DNA of 64,000 nt from Sedimenticola sp. (GTDB lineage Bacteria; Pseudomonadota; Gammaproteobacteria; Chromatiales; Chromatiaceae): contig JALSQZ010000073.1 in NCBI GenBank assembly GCA_026985055.1, positions 1 through 64,000 of the forward strand, read 5' to 3'. The notes under the pieces are model-generated. The model was given only the letters and a program-made list of their open reading frames with translations, was not told where the DNA came from and made no database searches. The translations under genes were made by a program, and so were the position numbers. Below, one piece after another: positions 46,304 through 54,101 of this stretch. The first letter of the stretch is position 1. Each line of letters starts with the position of its first letter.

Positions 46304-47761
46304 ATGGAATACAACGCATCGACATTGCTCCCCCTGCTGCCGGAAATCGTGCTGCTGTCGGCCATTGCCGTCATTCTCATCGTTGATCTGTTTCTGGATC
46401 AGGCCAAGCGCTTCTTTACCTATGGCCTTTCCCTGGCGGCTCTTGTCGTCACCATTGCCGCGGTAATGGCAAGCGGCGCCGATCACAGCCAGACCCTGAT
46501 GGATGGCGCCTATGTTCGGGATGCCATGAGTGATGTGCTAAAGATTGCCTTGCTCAGCGTGGGCGTCTTTGCCTTTGTCTATGCCCGTTCCTATCTGCTC
46601 GAGCGGGGCATGTTCAAGGGCGAGTTCTATACCCTGGGAATGCTTGCCATTCTGGGCATGATGATCATGGTCTCGGCGGGAAGTTTTCTCAGCCTGTACC
46701 TGGGTCTGGAGCTGTTGGCGCTGAGTCTGTATGCATTGGTGGCTTTCGACAACAAGTCGAAGAAAGGCTCGGAAGCGGCGATGAAATATTTTGTGCTTGG
46801 CGCCCTGGCTTCAGGCATGTTGCTGTATGGCATTTCCATGATCTATGGTGGTACCGGCATGCTGGACTTTGCCGGCGTGGCCAAGGCCATAGCCAGTGGA
46901 GAGACGGACAAGACGGTGCTCACCTTCGGGCTGGTATTCGTACTCATCGGTATTGCCTTCAAGTTTGGCGCCGTGCCTTTTCACATGTGGGCGCCGGATG
47001 TCTATGAGGGGGCGCCTGTGGTGGTTACCGCCTTCCTTGGCAGTGTTCCCAAGATTGCGGCCTTTGCCATGGCCATGCGTATTCTTGCCCAGGGCCTGGG
47101 CGGGTTGGGCCCGGAAATGGGCTGGCAGGGATGGCAGGGCATGCTGATGATTCTCGCCCTGTTGTCCCTGGCGCTGGGTAATGTCGTCGCGCTGGTTCAG
47201 GACAACATCAAGCGCATGCTGGCTTATTCGACCATTTCTCATGTGGCATTCATCTTTCTGGGGCTGCTGGCAGGCCCGGAAAAGGGTTATACCGCCGCCA
47301 TGTTCTATACCATCGTCTATGCCCTGACTGCCGTGGGCGGCTTCGGTGTGCTAGCCATACTCAGCCGCAAGGGTGTAGAGGCAGAGAACATTCATGACCT
47401 CAAGGGACTCAACAAGCGCAGTCCGTGGCTGGCGCTGATGATGATGCTCATCATGTTTTCCATGGCGGGAGTGCCGCCTACCGTGGGTTTCTTCGCCAAA
47501 TTGTTCGTGCTGGATGCCCTGGTAAATGCCGGCATGCTCTGGCTGGCTCTGGTCGCGGTGGCCTTTTCCGTTATCGGCGCTTTCTATTATCTGCGCGTGG
47601 TCAAGGCCATCTATTTCGACAAACCCATTACCCAGGCGCCCATCAGTGCCGGCGCGGATGCGCATATCGCCATATCCGTCAATGGCCTGGCGATGCTCTA
47701 TTACGGCATCTTTCCTGCTTCCTTGCTGGCTCTGTGTCAGGCGGCCATTCAGTCGTTGTAA
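46304..47761 (+). CDS. nuoN: NADH-quinone oxidoreductase subunit N
   Basis: A 485-aa antiporter-like membrane subunit and last gene of the operon. Motifs are FLSLYLGLELLALSLYALVA, VPFHMWAPDVYEGAPVVVTA and YSTISHVAFI. With this gene the 14-gene set nuoA-N is complete and in standard order. Confidence 0.98.
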   Translation: MEYNASTLLPLLPEIVLLSAIAVILIVDLFLDQAKRFFTYGLSLAALVVTIAAVMASGADHSQTLMDGAYVRDAMSDVLKIALLSVGVFAFVYARSYLLERGMFKGEFYTLGMLAILGMMIMVSAGSFLSLYLGLELLALSLYALVAFDNKSKKGSEAAMKYFVLGALASGMLLYGISMIYGGTGMLDFAGVAKAIASGETDKTVLTFGLVFVLIGIAFKFGAVPFHMWAPDVYEGAPVVVTAFLGSVPKIAAFAMAMRILAQGLGGLGPEMGWQGWQGMLMILALLSLALGNVVALVQDNIKRMLAYSTISHVAFIFLGLLAGPEKGYTAAMFYTIVYALTAVGGFGVLAILSRKGVEAENIHDLKGLNKRSPWLALMMMLIMFSMAGVPPTVGFFAKLFVLDALVNAGMLWLALVAVAFSVIGAFYYLRVVKAIYFDKPITQAPISAGADAHIAISVNGLAMLYYGIFPASLLALCQAAIQSL

Positions 47762-47766
47762 GGCGA

Positions 47767-47803
47767 GAAAAAAGGATGCGGCGAGCGCTACATCCCTTTT
47801 TTC
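47767..47803. terminator. Bidirectional terminator between nuoN and the OmpA-like gene
   Basis: AAAAAAGGATG pairs with CATCCCTTTTTT across a 12-nt GC-rich loop, with one bulge. The A- and T-runs at the two ends give a terminator on both strands, fitting the convergent genes. Confidence 0.75.
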
Positions 47804-47833
47804 CTGATGGCCGGAGATTGAGAAAATTCTTTT

Positions 47834-48823
47834 CTATTTGTCCAGGCGATTCAGCTCCACGCGCCGGTTCTCGGCCATGCCTTCCTTGCTGTCGTTGCTG
47901 GCGATGGGGCGTTCTTCGCCATAACCCCGGGCGATGAGGTTGTCCGCATCCACGCCATGTTCCACCAGATACTTCATGACGGAAATGGCCCGGCGTTCAC
48001 TCAGATCCTTGTTGTAGGCGGCATCACCCCGGCTGTCGGTGTGGCCGGACACTTCTAGTTTTACTTCCGGATGAGCCTTGAGTGTACTGACCACACGATC
48101 AAGAATGGCTATGGAATCATCGGTCAGTTTGTCTGAATCCGTGTGGAAATTGACGCCGCGCAGGATCATGGCGTCCGTGTCCTGGCAGCCAAAGGCGTTT
48201 ACCTTGGCGCCGGCTGGCGTGTTAGCGCACAAGTCGGAGAGATTGTTCACGCCGTCCTGGTCGTCGTCATTGCTCACAGCTGCGGCAGGCGCATCTGTTT
48301 TCTGCTCTTGCTCTGGCGGGAGCACATCAAACAGGGGCAGTACCGGAGTATCCCACCAGGAACCCCGATAACTGTTGTAAGCATTTCCATGGCCGCGCCC
48401 GGACAGGTTTCCGTTGAAGCCGAAATTCATGCGGCTGTCGCCATCCATGAGACCGTCCATGGGGCCCCAGTTACTGCTGTTGCTCCAAGGCAGGTAGTGG
48501 CGTCCGTAGGGCGCACTCCAGCCAGGTGCGGGATAGTAGGGATAGGGGACGGAACCATAAAGCGGCATGGCGGAAGGAAAGCGTGGGGCAACCGGAGTGG
48601 TTGTCTGCTTTGCTGGCGTCTGGGGACGCATCCAGGCAGGAGCCTGGCCTGTGGGATAACCCGGGCGGTCGCGTCTGTGCAAAATCCAGGGAGGAGGGGC
48701 AAGATCATGCCGTCCCGAATTGCTGCCGTCGCCACAACCCGGTTGCGCCTGTGCCGGGGTTGAGAAAGCAAGGGGGGTGGATGTGAATAGCAGGGTGGCG
48801 AGTGCTTTTGTCGCTGTTTTCAT
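47834..48823 (-). CDS. OmpA-like outer-membrane/peptidoglycan-binding protein
   Basis: A 329-aa exported protein with a signal peptide (KTATKALATLLFTSTPLAFSTPAQA). The N-terminal half is rich in Pro, Gly, Tyr, Trp and Asn (about 26-190). A short thrombospondin type 3-like calcium motif follows (DDDQDGVNNLSDLC). The C-terminal OmpA domain has FHTDSDKLTDDS and SGHTDSRGDAAYNKDLSERRA, which bind peptidoglycan. No beta-barrel is obvious. GGAGG lies 8 nt before the ATG at 48823. It is divergent from the PepSY/two-component operon. Confidence 0.85.
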   Translation of the reverse strand: MKTATKALATLLFTSTPLAFSTPAQAQPGCGDGSNSGRHDLAPPPWILHRRDRPGYPTGQAPAWMRPQTPAKQTTTPVAPRFPSAMPLYGSVPYPYYPAPGWSAPYGRHYLPWSNSSNWGPMDGLMDGDSRMNFGFNGNLSGRGHGNAYNSYRGSWWDTPVLPLFDVLPPEQEQKTDAPAAAVSNDDDQDGVNNLSDLCANTPAGAKVNAFGCQDTDAMILRGVNFHTDSDKLTDDSIAILDRVVSTLKAHPEVKLEVSGHTDSRGDAAYNKDLSERRAISVMKYLVEHGVDADNLIARGYGEERPIASNDSKEGMAENRRVELNRLDK

Positions 48824-48950
48824 GGAATGTCCTCCGCAGGGCAGTAAGAATATGTTCTGAATATACCTGGCCAAAACATGATGTTGGCTGGCGCAGGGTT
48901 TCATCCGGTTCGTTGCCGACACAAACTGCGGTTCGGGCAAATCAGGAAGA

Positions 48951-48970
48951 ATATTAGCATATACTAATAT
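48951..48970. promoter_or_regulatory. AT-rich palindrome, possible operator
   Basis: ATATTAG-catata-CTAATAT is a perfect 7-bp inverted repeat in the 266-bp divergent region between the OmpA-like gene and the PepSY/response-regulator operon. Its symmetry suits a dimeric regulator. It is unlike the tandem direct repeats bound by typical PhoP/OmpR-type regulators. Confidence 0.45.
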
Positions 48971-49043
48971 GTGTCTCAAGCAGGTTGTTCAGGCCGGGTT
49001 AAGCCAGCCTGGTGCAGTATCTGCCACAAGGAACCTCGCCTCT

Positions 49044-49052
49044 TGGCATAAT
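49044..49052 (+). promoter_or_regulatory. Extended -10 promoter candidate of the PepSY-regulator-kinase operon
   Basis: TGG-CATAAT, as before yajC. The start would be near 49059, about 31 nt before the PepSY gene. No clear -35 is seen. Confidence 0.4.
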
Positions 49053-49089
49053 AGGCCAAATGGGGTCATGTTGCAGGACAATGCAGGAT

Positions 49090-49413
49090 ATGAATGTTCA
49101 ACTCAGAAAGAGTCTGATGCTGCTCTTGGCAAGTATCTGTCTGTGGTCGTTTCCCGTTCATTCAGGAGATCGGAATCGGGAACATGCGAGAAAGAGCGAC
49201 CGCCATTTTGGCGCTGCCAGGAGCTTTGCTCCACGGGAATTTCGTCACGGCATCAGTCTCGAAGAAGCAGTGAGTCGGATCAGAAAACGAACCGGGGGAC
49301 GGGTTTTGTCCGCACAGGAAAGGGACTCGGAATACCGGGTGCGCCTCTTGACTCCTGATGGCGTGGTGCGCAGGTTGCGTATCGACCCTGATACTGGCGA
49401 CATTTTGCGTTGA
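49090..49413 (+). CDS. Secreted PepSY-like protein
   Basis: A 107-aa protein with a signal peptide (NVQLRKSLMLLLASICLWSFPVHS). The C-terminal part ISLEEAVSRIRKRTGG...LRIDPDTGDIL resembles one PepSY repeat. Start ATG 49090 is preferred, with ATG 49081 as alternative. Its end lies 8 nt before the response regulator start. PepSY proteins beside PhoPQ-like systems are common and may modulate the sensor in the periplasm; that role is inferred. Confidence 0.72.
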   Translation: MNVQLRKSLMLLLASICLWSFPVHSGDRNREHARKSDRHFGAARSFAPREFRHGISLEEAVSRIRKRTGGRVLSAQERDSEYRVRLLTPDGVVRRLRIDPDTGDILR

Positions 49414-49420
49414 CTCAGAC

Positions 49421-50107
49421 ATGCATCTGCTGCTCATAGAAGATGATTCAGCGTTGCGGGAACAGCTGGCCCGGCAACTCGAAGCCAGTGGCTACGCAGT
49501 AGCCAGGGCCGTTGATGGCAGCGAAGGTCTGTATCTGGGGCGGGAACTGCCTGTGGATATCGCCATTGTCGATCTGGGGCTTCCCGGCATGCCTGGCATG
49601 GAAATCATCCGTCATTTGCGCCGTGAAGGCCGGGATTTTCCCATTCTCATTCTTACTGCCCGCGGACGCTGGGAGGAGAAGGTGGAAGGGCTGGAGGCAG
49701 GCGCGGATGACTATCTGGTCAAGCCGTTTCAGTTTGAAGAACTCCTGGCGCGACTGAACGCTCTGCTGCGGCGCAGTGGCGGATGGGCCAGTCCGGTGCT
49801 TTCCTTTGGCGTAATGGAACTGGATACCATGGCGCAACAGGTGAAGATGACAGGCCAGACAGTGGAGCTCACTGCCTATGAATATCGGGTACTGGAGTAT
49901 CTTGCCCTGCATGCTGGTGAAGTGATATCCAAGTCAGAACTGACTGAGCATATTTACGATCAGGACTATGACAGGGACAGCAATGTTCTGGAAGTATTGC
50001 TTAGCCGCCTGCGACGCAAACTCGATCCTGACGGCCGCATCAAGCCCATAGAAACCTTGCGCGGACGAGGTTATCGTTTTTGTCTGGAGAAATCCCCCAA
50101 GTCATGA
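49421..50107 (+). CDS. OmpR/PhoP-family response regulator
   Basis: A 228-aa DNA-binding regulator. The receiver domain has the acidic pair in LLIEDDSAL, the phosphorylated Asp51 (IVDLGLPGMPG) and the Lys in DDYLVKPF. The C-terminal winged helix (LTAYEYRVLEYLALHAGEVISK...SNVLEVLLSRLRRKL) is of OmpR/PhoP type. The stop overlaps the kinase ATG by 4 nt. Confidence 0.95.
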   Translation: MHLLLIEDDSALREQLARQLEASGYAVARAVDGSEGLYLGRELPVDIAIVDLGLPGMPGMEIIRHLRREGRDFPILILTARGRWEEKVEGLEAGADDYLVKPFQFEELLARLNALLRRSGGWASPVLSFGVMELDTMAQQVKMTGQTVELTAYEYRVLEYLALHAGEVISKSELTEHIYDQDYDRDSNVLEVLLSRLRRKLDPDGRIKPIETLRGRGYRFCLEKSPKS

Positions 50108-51429
50108 ATTCCATCCACTTTCGCCTGTTGGCCGCAGCTACGCTGGTGCTGGCGGGGTTTCTGTTCGCCACCGGCATGGCTTTGGAGCAAGGCTTCCGTG
50201 CGAGCCTCGAGAATGAATTGAAGGACAAACTGCAATCCGTGGTCTATGGCTTGCTTGCAGCGGCGAATGTGGATGAGAACGGCAGTATGCTGATGCCGGA
50301 TGATCTTGCGGAACCGCGTTTTTCCAGTCCGGATTCGGGACTCTATGCGCTGGTGCGAGAGGAAGACAAACGTCTTTTATGGCGTTCTCCTTCGTCTTTG
50401 GGGCATGTCCTGCCGCAGGAGGTGTTTCTCTCGCCGGGCGATACGGCCTTCGAGCGCAGGCAGAACCTGTTTGTCTTCTCTCAGGGAATTGGCTGGGAAG
50501 ACAACAATGGCGTAACCCGGCGTTATAACTATGTGGTAGCAGAGGACGTGTCGTCTTTCGAGACGCAGTTGCAGACATTTCGCCGCAGTCTGTGGTCATG
50601 GCTGGGAGGCATGGCGCTGGTGCTGTTGCTCGCTCAGGGATGGATTCTGCGTTGGGGCTTGCGTCCCCTGCGCACGGTAGAGAAAGATCTGGAGGACATA
50701 CGCAAAGGACTGCATTCTCGTCTGGAGGGGGCATATCCCGTGGAGCTGGAGGGTCTGGTTTCCAGTCTCAACAGCCTGATGGAGCATTCACGCGCGGTGC
50801 AGGAGCGTTACCGCACCAGTCTGGATGATCTGGCGCACAGCCTCAAGACACCCATGGCGTATCTGAAAAGTGTGGTGCAGGATCAGACGATTTCCTGCGC
50901 CCGCTTGCGCAGTATTGCGGATGAGCAGCTGCAACGGCTGGATCATATTGTGCAGCATCAGCTGCGCAGAGCGGCAGTGTCTGCCCGTTCTACCCTGGTG
51001 GCTCCGGTGCCGGTGGCAGATCCGATCCGGCGGTTGCTGAGAACCCTGGAAAAGATCTACGCAGAGAAGAAGATTCGCGTGAATCATCAGTTGTCTGCCA
51101 AAGCGGTCTTCCCTGGGGATGAAGCCGATCTCATGGAACTGCTGGGCAATCTGCTGGACAATGCGTTCAAATATGCGCATGGCGAGATTGCGGTTCGCAC
51201 AGAAACCGGTGACGGGTTATGGCTGATCATCGAGGATGATGGGCCTGGAATCGATCCGGAGAGCTGGCCCCGGTTGCTGCAGCGAGGACAACGAGCCGAT
51301 GAAAGCAGTAGCGGGCAGGGCATAGGTCTTACCGTATCGCAGGAAATCGTCAGCCTCTATGGGGGGAGCCTGGAAGCAGGAAAATCACCTGCGGGCGGTT
51401 TGAAGCTGACGGTTTTCTTTCCTGCCTGA
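50104..51429 (+). CDS. PhoQ-like sensor histidine kinase
   Basis: A 441-aa inner-membrane kinase. Helix 1 (residues about 7-26), a periplasmic sensor of about 130 residues, and helix 2 (about 164-182) lead to a HAMP-like linker. The phospho-acceptor is His245 in DDLAHSLKTP. The ATPase part has LLGNLLDNAFKYAHG, EDDGPGIDP and SSGQGIGLTVSQEI. Layout and the HSLKTP box match the PhoQ group; an Mg or acid signal cannot be assumed. Confidence 0.93.
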   Translation: MNSIHFRLLAAATLVLAGFLFATGMALEQGFRASLENELKDKLQSVVYGLLAAANVDENGSMLMPDDLAEPRFSSPDSGLYALVREEDKRLLWRSPSSLGHVLPQEVFLSPGDTAFERRQNLFVFSQGIGWEDNNGVTRRYNYVVAEDVSSFETQLQTFRRSLWSWLGGMALVLLLAQGWILRWGLRPLRTVEKDLEDIRKGLHSRLEGAYPVELEGLVSSLNSLMEHSRAVQERYRTSLDDLAHSLKTPMAYLKSVVQDQTISCARLRSIADEQLQRLDHIVQHQLRRAAVSARSTLVAPVPVADPIRRLLRTLEKIYAEKKIRVNHQLSAKAVFPGDEADLMELLGNLLDNAFKYAHGEIAVRTETGDGLWLIIEDDGPGIDPESWPRLLQRGQRADESSSGQGIGLTVSQEIVSLYGGSLEAGKSPAGGLKLTVFFPA

Positions 51430-51444
51430 ATTGCGGCCCGGTGA

Positions 51445-51560
51445 ACAGGATGGTGAAAAAGTCCTTCCGTGGACTTTATCAAGCGCCGGGAGTGGAAAAT
51501 GTGCGTTCCCGGTTCCTTTGTTTCAATGGCATGTGCTTATCGAAATCGAAAATGACGGTT
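51445..51560 (-). repeat. Degenerate five-hairpin array, class 2
   Basis: It aligns with the reverse complement of the class 2 array at 4199-4362: GGTGAAAAAGTCCTTCC...GGACTTTATCAA, then a GGGAGTGGAAAATGTGCG...TTCCCGGTTCC block and TTTCAATGGCA. Several stems have lost pairing. The minus-strand lipoprotein gene ends inside its far end (stop at 51537). Confidence 0.65.
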
Positions 51561-51794
51561 GTCATAGCGCATGCCCTTGCGTGTTTCCCGGATCGCGGCA
51601 CGTACATGCCGGAGCGCTGCGGCGCGGTGGCCGCCCTTGTCATGGCTCGCATTCTGCAACGCACGTTCTGCTGCGAGCAGGGCATCCAGCGCTCTTTCCA
51701 TGGCTGGTTGATACTCCGCCGTACTGAGATTGCTGCACCCCATGAGCAACAGGGTGGCGGCGATGGTGACAGGTTTTCTGATGCTTCTGGACAT
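51537..51794 (-). CDS. Small lipoprotein, hypothetical
   Basis: An 85-aa protein with a lipoprotein signal: basic start, hydrophobic TIAATLLLMG, then the lipobox Cys (LMGCS). The mature part is helical (YQPAMERALDALLAAERALQ) and ends in a basic stretch. AGGAG lies 7 nt before the ATG at 51794. The last codons and stop fall in the degenerate repeat, so the C-terminus may have been altered by the insertion. I do not recognise a family. It is probably attached to the outer or inner membrane. Confidence 0.7.
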   Translation of the reverse strand: MSRSIRKPVTIAATLLLMGCSNLSTAEYQPAMERALDALLAAERALQNASHDKGGHRAAALRHVRAAIRETRKGMRYDNRHFRFR

Positions 51795-51876
51795 TGTGCT
51801 TCTCCTGTTTTCCGGCTGGTACTGCGAACAACGATCCAAAGGTGGGAACGGTTGACGGCGTGGCTGAATCAGTGAA

Positions 51877-52025
51877 GGGCATCTCGAAAAATCGAAATTC
51901 CCGAGTGGGACAGGGGTGTCCCACCATTTTCAATCACTACATGTGATTGAAAATGTTAGCAAAGGGGAAATCGCATTTTCTCTTTGCGGCGAGAAAAATT
52001 CCATGGAAGGAATTTTTGAGATCCT
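51877..52025 (+). repeat. Five-hairpin array, class 1, copy D
   Basis: All five stems are recognisable: GGGCATCTCGA (H1, two mismatches in the 3' arm), GGGACA-gggg-TGTCCC (H2), CATTTTCAATCAC...GTGATTGAAAATG (H3), GCAAAG...CTTTGC (H4) and AAAAATTCCATGGAAGGAATTTTT as two arms (H5). It lies between the divergent lipoprotein gene and the PilJ-type gene. The rest of the 374-bp gap (51795-52168) shows no other clear feature. Confidence 0.85.
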
Positions 52026-52168
52026 CTGAACTTCATCAGGGGAATTTGACCAGGATCAGATGGGGCGCAATTTTTGTGCGAGCGCACGGGCAATACCATG
52101 ACTTGAGGATGGTATATGCGGATGGCTGCTGCTAGAATCGCGCCTTTCTGATTTTCTGGTACGGAACA

Positions 52169-52942
52169 TTGAATAACAAATCCAGCCACGCCGTTCTGCT
52201 GCTCCTGTTCTGTTTGTTGTCTGTCTTGCCTCTGAATGCTTCAGCGCTCAGCATGAACGACGCCATTGGCAGAGCCGGCCAGCAACGCATGCTCAGTCAG
52301 CGCATGGTCAAGACCTATGCCCTGGTCGGGCAAGGCAAGATGCTCAGTGCGGTGAAACAGATGGATGACACTATCAGGCAGTTCAACAGTAATCTGGATG
52401 AACTGAACGATTTTGTCGAAACGGCGCAAGAGAAGAAAATTATCGGCAAGATCAACCGGCTCTGGTTCGCCTATAATCTGCTGGTAAAGACCAGACCCAA
52501 TACTGACCAGGCTCCGCAGGTCAATGCCATAGCAGACAAGATGCTCAAGTTTTCCGACCAGCTTACCCATCTGCTGGAAAAACGGGCTGGCAGCAGCAAG
52601 GGGCGGCTGATCAATATCGCAGACCGTCAGCGCATGCTGTCACAACGGGTTGCCAAGTATTATGTGTTCAAGGCCTGGGGCCTGGATAATGAAGAATACA
52701 GCAAGGAGTATGATCTGGCCGTGCAGGAATTCAGTGATGCCCTGAATACTCTCGAGCAGGCACCGGAAAACACATCCGACATCAATGCGGCCTTGGCCAA
52801 GGTGAAAAAGGACTGGAACACCTTCAAAATCAGCTTCAGTCTGCATGGCGGACAATTCATTCCATCTCTGGTGACCCGTTCCCTGGACAGGATTCTGGAA
52901 CAGATGGATTACATCACGGCCTTGTATGTGGGGCAGCATTAA
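52169..52942 (+). CDS. Periplasmic protein with two PilJ/NarX-type sensor domains
   Basis: A 257-aa protein with a signal peptide (HAVLLLLFCLLSVLPLNASA). Two copies of a helical module contain the P-box-like motifs GQQRMLSQRMVKTY (about 37-50) and RQRMLSQRVAKYY (about 153-165). These match the extracytoplasmic type IV pili/NarX sensor domain. There is no membrane anchor after the signal and no signalling domain, so it is a free-standing periplasmic protein. The start is a TTG in the absence of an ATG. Its ligand (in NarX, nitrate) cannot be inferred. It converges with sufE. Confidence 0.75.
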   Translation: MNNKSSHAVLLLLFCLLSVLPLNASALSMNDAIGRAGQQRMLSQRMVKTYALVGQGKMLSAVKQMDDTIRQFNSNLDELNDFVETAQEKKIIGKINRLWFAYNLLVKTRPNTDQAPQVNAIADKMLKFSDQLTHLLEKRAGSSKGRLINIADRQRMLSQRVAKYYVFKAWGLDNEEYSKEYDLAVQEFSDALNTLEQAPENTSDINAALAKVKKDWNTFKISFSLHGGQFIPSLVTRSLDRILEQMDYITALYVGQH

Positions 52943-52958
52943 AACGAATTGTTAAGCC

Positions 52959-53396
52959 TCATCGGGATCCAGCGGCGGTATCTCCCAGAGAGAGGGCCTG
53001 CTGCTTCATGAGTTCTACCAGGGCGTAGATGCCGAAATGCCGGTTTGGGGAAAGATGTTCGTCGAGTTTCAGGCGGCTGAAGAACTCGTCCACATCCAGA
53101 TGCTGAATCTCCTCGGGGGTCTTGCCATCGAGTAGCTGGATGAGCAGCGCCAGCACGCCCTTGATGATGCTGGTGTCGCAATCACCATGGAAATGGATGT
53201 GATCGGGATCGGCAGGGTCGCGCCAGGCACTCACCCAGACCTGGCTCATGCAACCCTTTACCTTGTTTTCTTCGGTCTTCAGTTCCTCAGGCATGGGGGG
53301 CAGTTTTTCGCCCAGTTCTATCAGGTATTGGTAACGTTGATCCCAGTCGCCCAGGATATCGAAGATCTCGACGATTTCATCCAGATTCATGCTCAT
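52959..53396 (-). CDS. sufE: Cysteine desulfuration protein SufE
   Basis: A 145-aa cytoplasmic sulfur acceptor. The active Cys49 is in KVKGCMSQVWV; the family motif LIELGEKLPPMPEELKTEENKV is intact. SufE takes persulfide sulfur from SufS and passes it to SufB. It is the last gene of the cluster and overlaps sufA by 4 nt. A cysteine desulfurase gene is absent from this cluster. Confidence 0.95.
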   Translation of the reverse strand: MSMNLDEIVEIFDILGDWDQRYQYLIELGEKLPPMPEELKTEENKVKGCMSQVWVSAWRDPADPDHIHFHGDCDTSIIKGVLALLIQLLDGKTPEEIQHLDVDEFFSRLKLDEHLSPNRHFGIYALVELMKQQALSLGDTAAGSR

Positions 53397-53719
53397 ACGG
53401 AAAAGGATTCTCCACAGCCGCAGCTGTCCTTTACGTTGGGATTGTGAAATTCAAAACCTTCATTGAGCAGGTTGTTTTTGACGAAGTCCACCACCAGTCC
53501 GTCGATGCGCGGCAGGCTCTCCGCATCCACCACAATCCTCACGCCGTGACTTTCGAATACCTGGTCGTCTTCGCCAATGGCGTCAGCGTAATCCACCACG
53601 TAGGCGAAACCGGTGCAACCTGCCTTTTTGGTGCCAAGGCGCAGGCCAATGGCATCTTGTTGCTTCGCGAGCATATTTTTTACATGCGCCGCGGCGTTTT
53701 GCGTAAGTTGTATGCTCAT
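53393..53719 (-). CDS. sufA: A-type Fe-S carrier (SufA/IscA/ErpA family)
   Basis: A 108-aa cytoplasmic protein. The three ligand cysteines are Cys35 (KKAGCTGFAY), Cys100 and Cys102 (DSCGCGESFSV). The ATG at 53719 follows GGAGAAGAAC; an upstream extension is not needed. Its place in the suf cluster supports SufA. Confidence 0.93.
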   Translation of the reverse strand: MSIQLTQNAAAHVKNMLAKQQDAIGLRLGTKKAGCTGFAYVVDYADAIGEDDQVFESHGVRIVVDAESLPRIDGLVVDFVKNNLLNEGFEFHNPNVKDSCGCGESFSV

Positions 53720-53786
53720 GTTCTTCTCCAAATCGTCGTTCGTCTGTTGCGATGTTGTCCTGGCTTGCTGCAGCATCGCCCGGGGA

Positions 53787-54101
53787 TCACAACAAGCCCA
53801 GTTGCAGTTGTGCTTCTTCGCTCATTCTTTCCTGACTCCAGGGCGGATCCCAAACCAGCTCCACGCTGGCGTCGCTTACGCCTTCCACGGCTTTGACAGC
53901 GTTTTCCACCTGTCCCGGCAGAATGCCTGCCACGGGACAGGCAGGGGCGGTCAGGGTCATTCGAATCGTGGCCTTGTTCTCTTTGTCCACATCGATGGAA
54001 TAAATCAGCCCCAGATCATAGATGTTTACCGGAATCTCGGGATCGTAGATGCCTCTTATGGCATCCGCAATCCTGTTCTTCAGTTCAGTTGTGTCCGTCA
54101 T
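53787..54101 (-). CDS. sufT: SufT/MIP18-family Fe-S assembly protein
   Basis: A 104-aa cytoplasmic DUF59 protein with IRGIYDPEIPVNIYDLGLIY and TLTAPACPVAGILPGQVENAV, which includes the reactive Cys of the family. The ATG overlaps the sufD stop by 4 nt. SufT helps in Fe-S maturation under high demand in other bacteria. Confidence 0.93.
   Translation of the reverse strand: MTDTTELKNRIADAIRGIYDPEIPVNIYDLGLIYSIDVDKENKATIRMTLTAPACPVAGILPGQVENAVKAVEGVSDASVELVWDPPWSQERMSEEAQLQLGLL

Noticed and set aside
42720..46486. Large antisense frames opposite nuoL and nuoM (691 and 596 aa)
   Set aside because: Shadow frames of membrane-protein genes; His/Gln-rich products without motifs or ribosome-binding sites.
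51956..52189. 77-aa minus-strand frame over class 1 copy D
   Set aside because: It is mainly the reverse complement of the hairpin array, and similar frames appear by chance in other copies.
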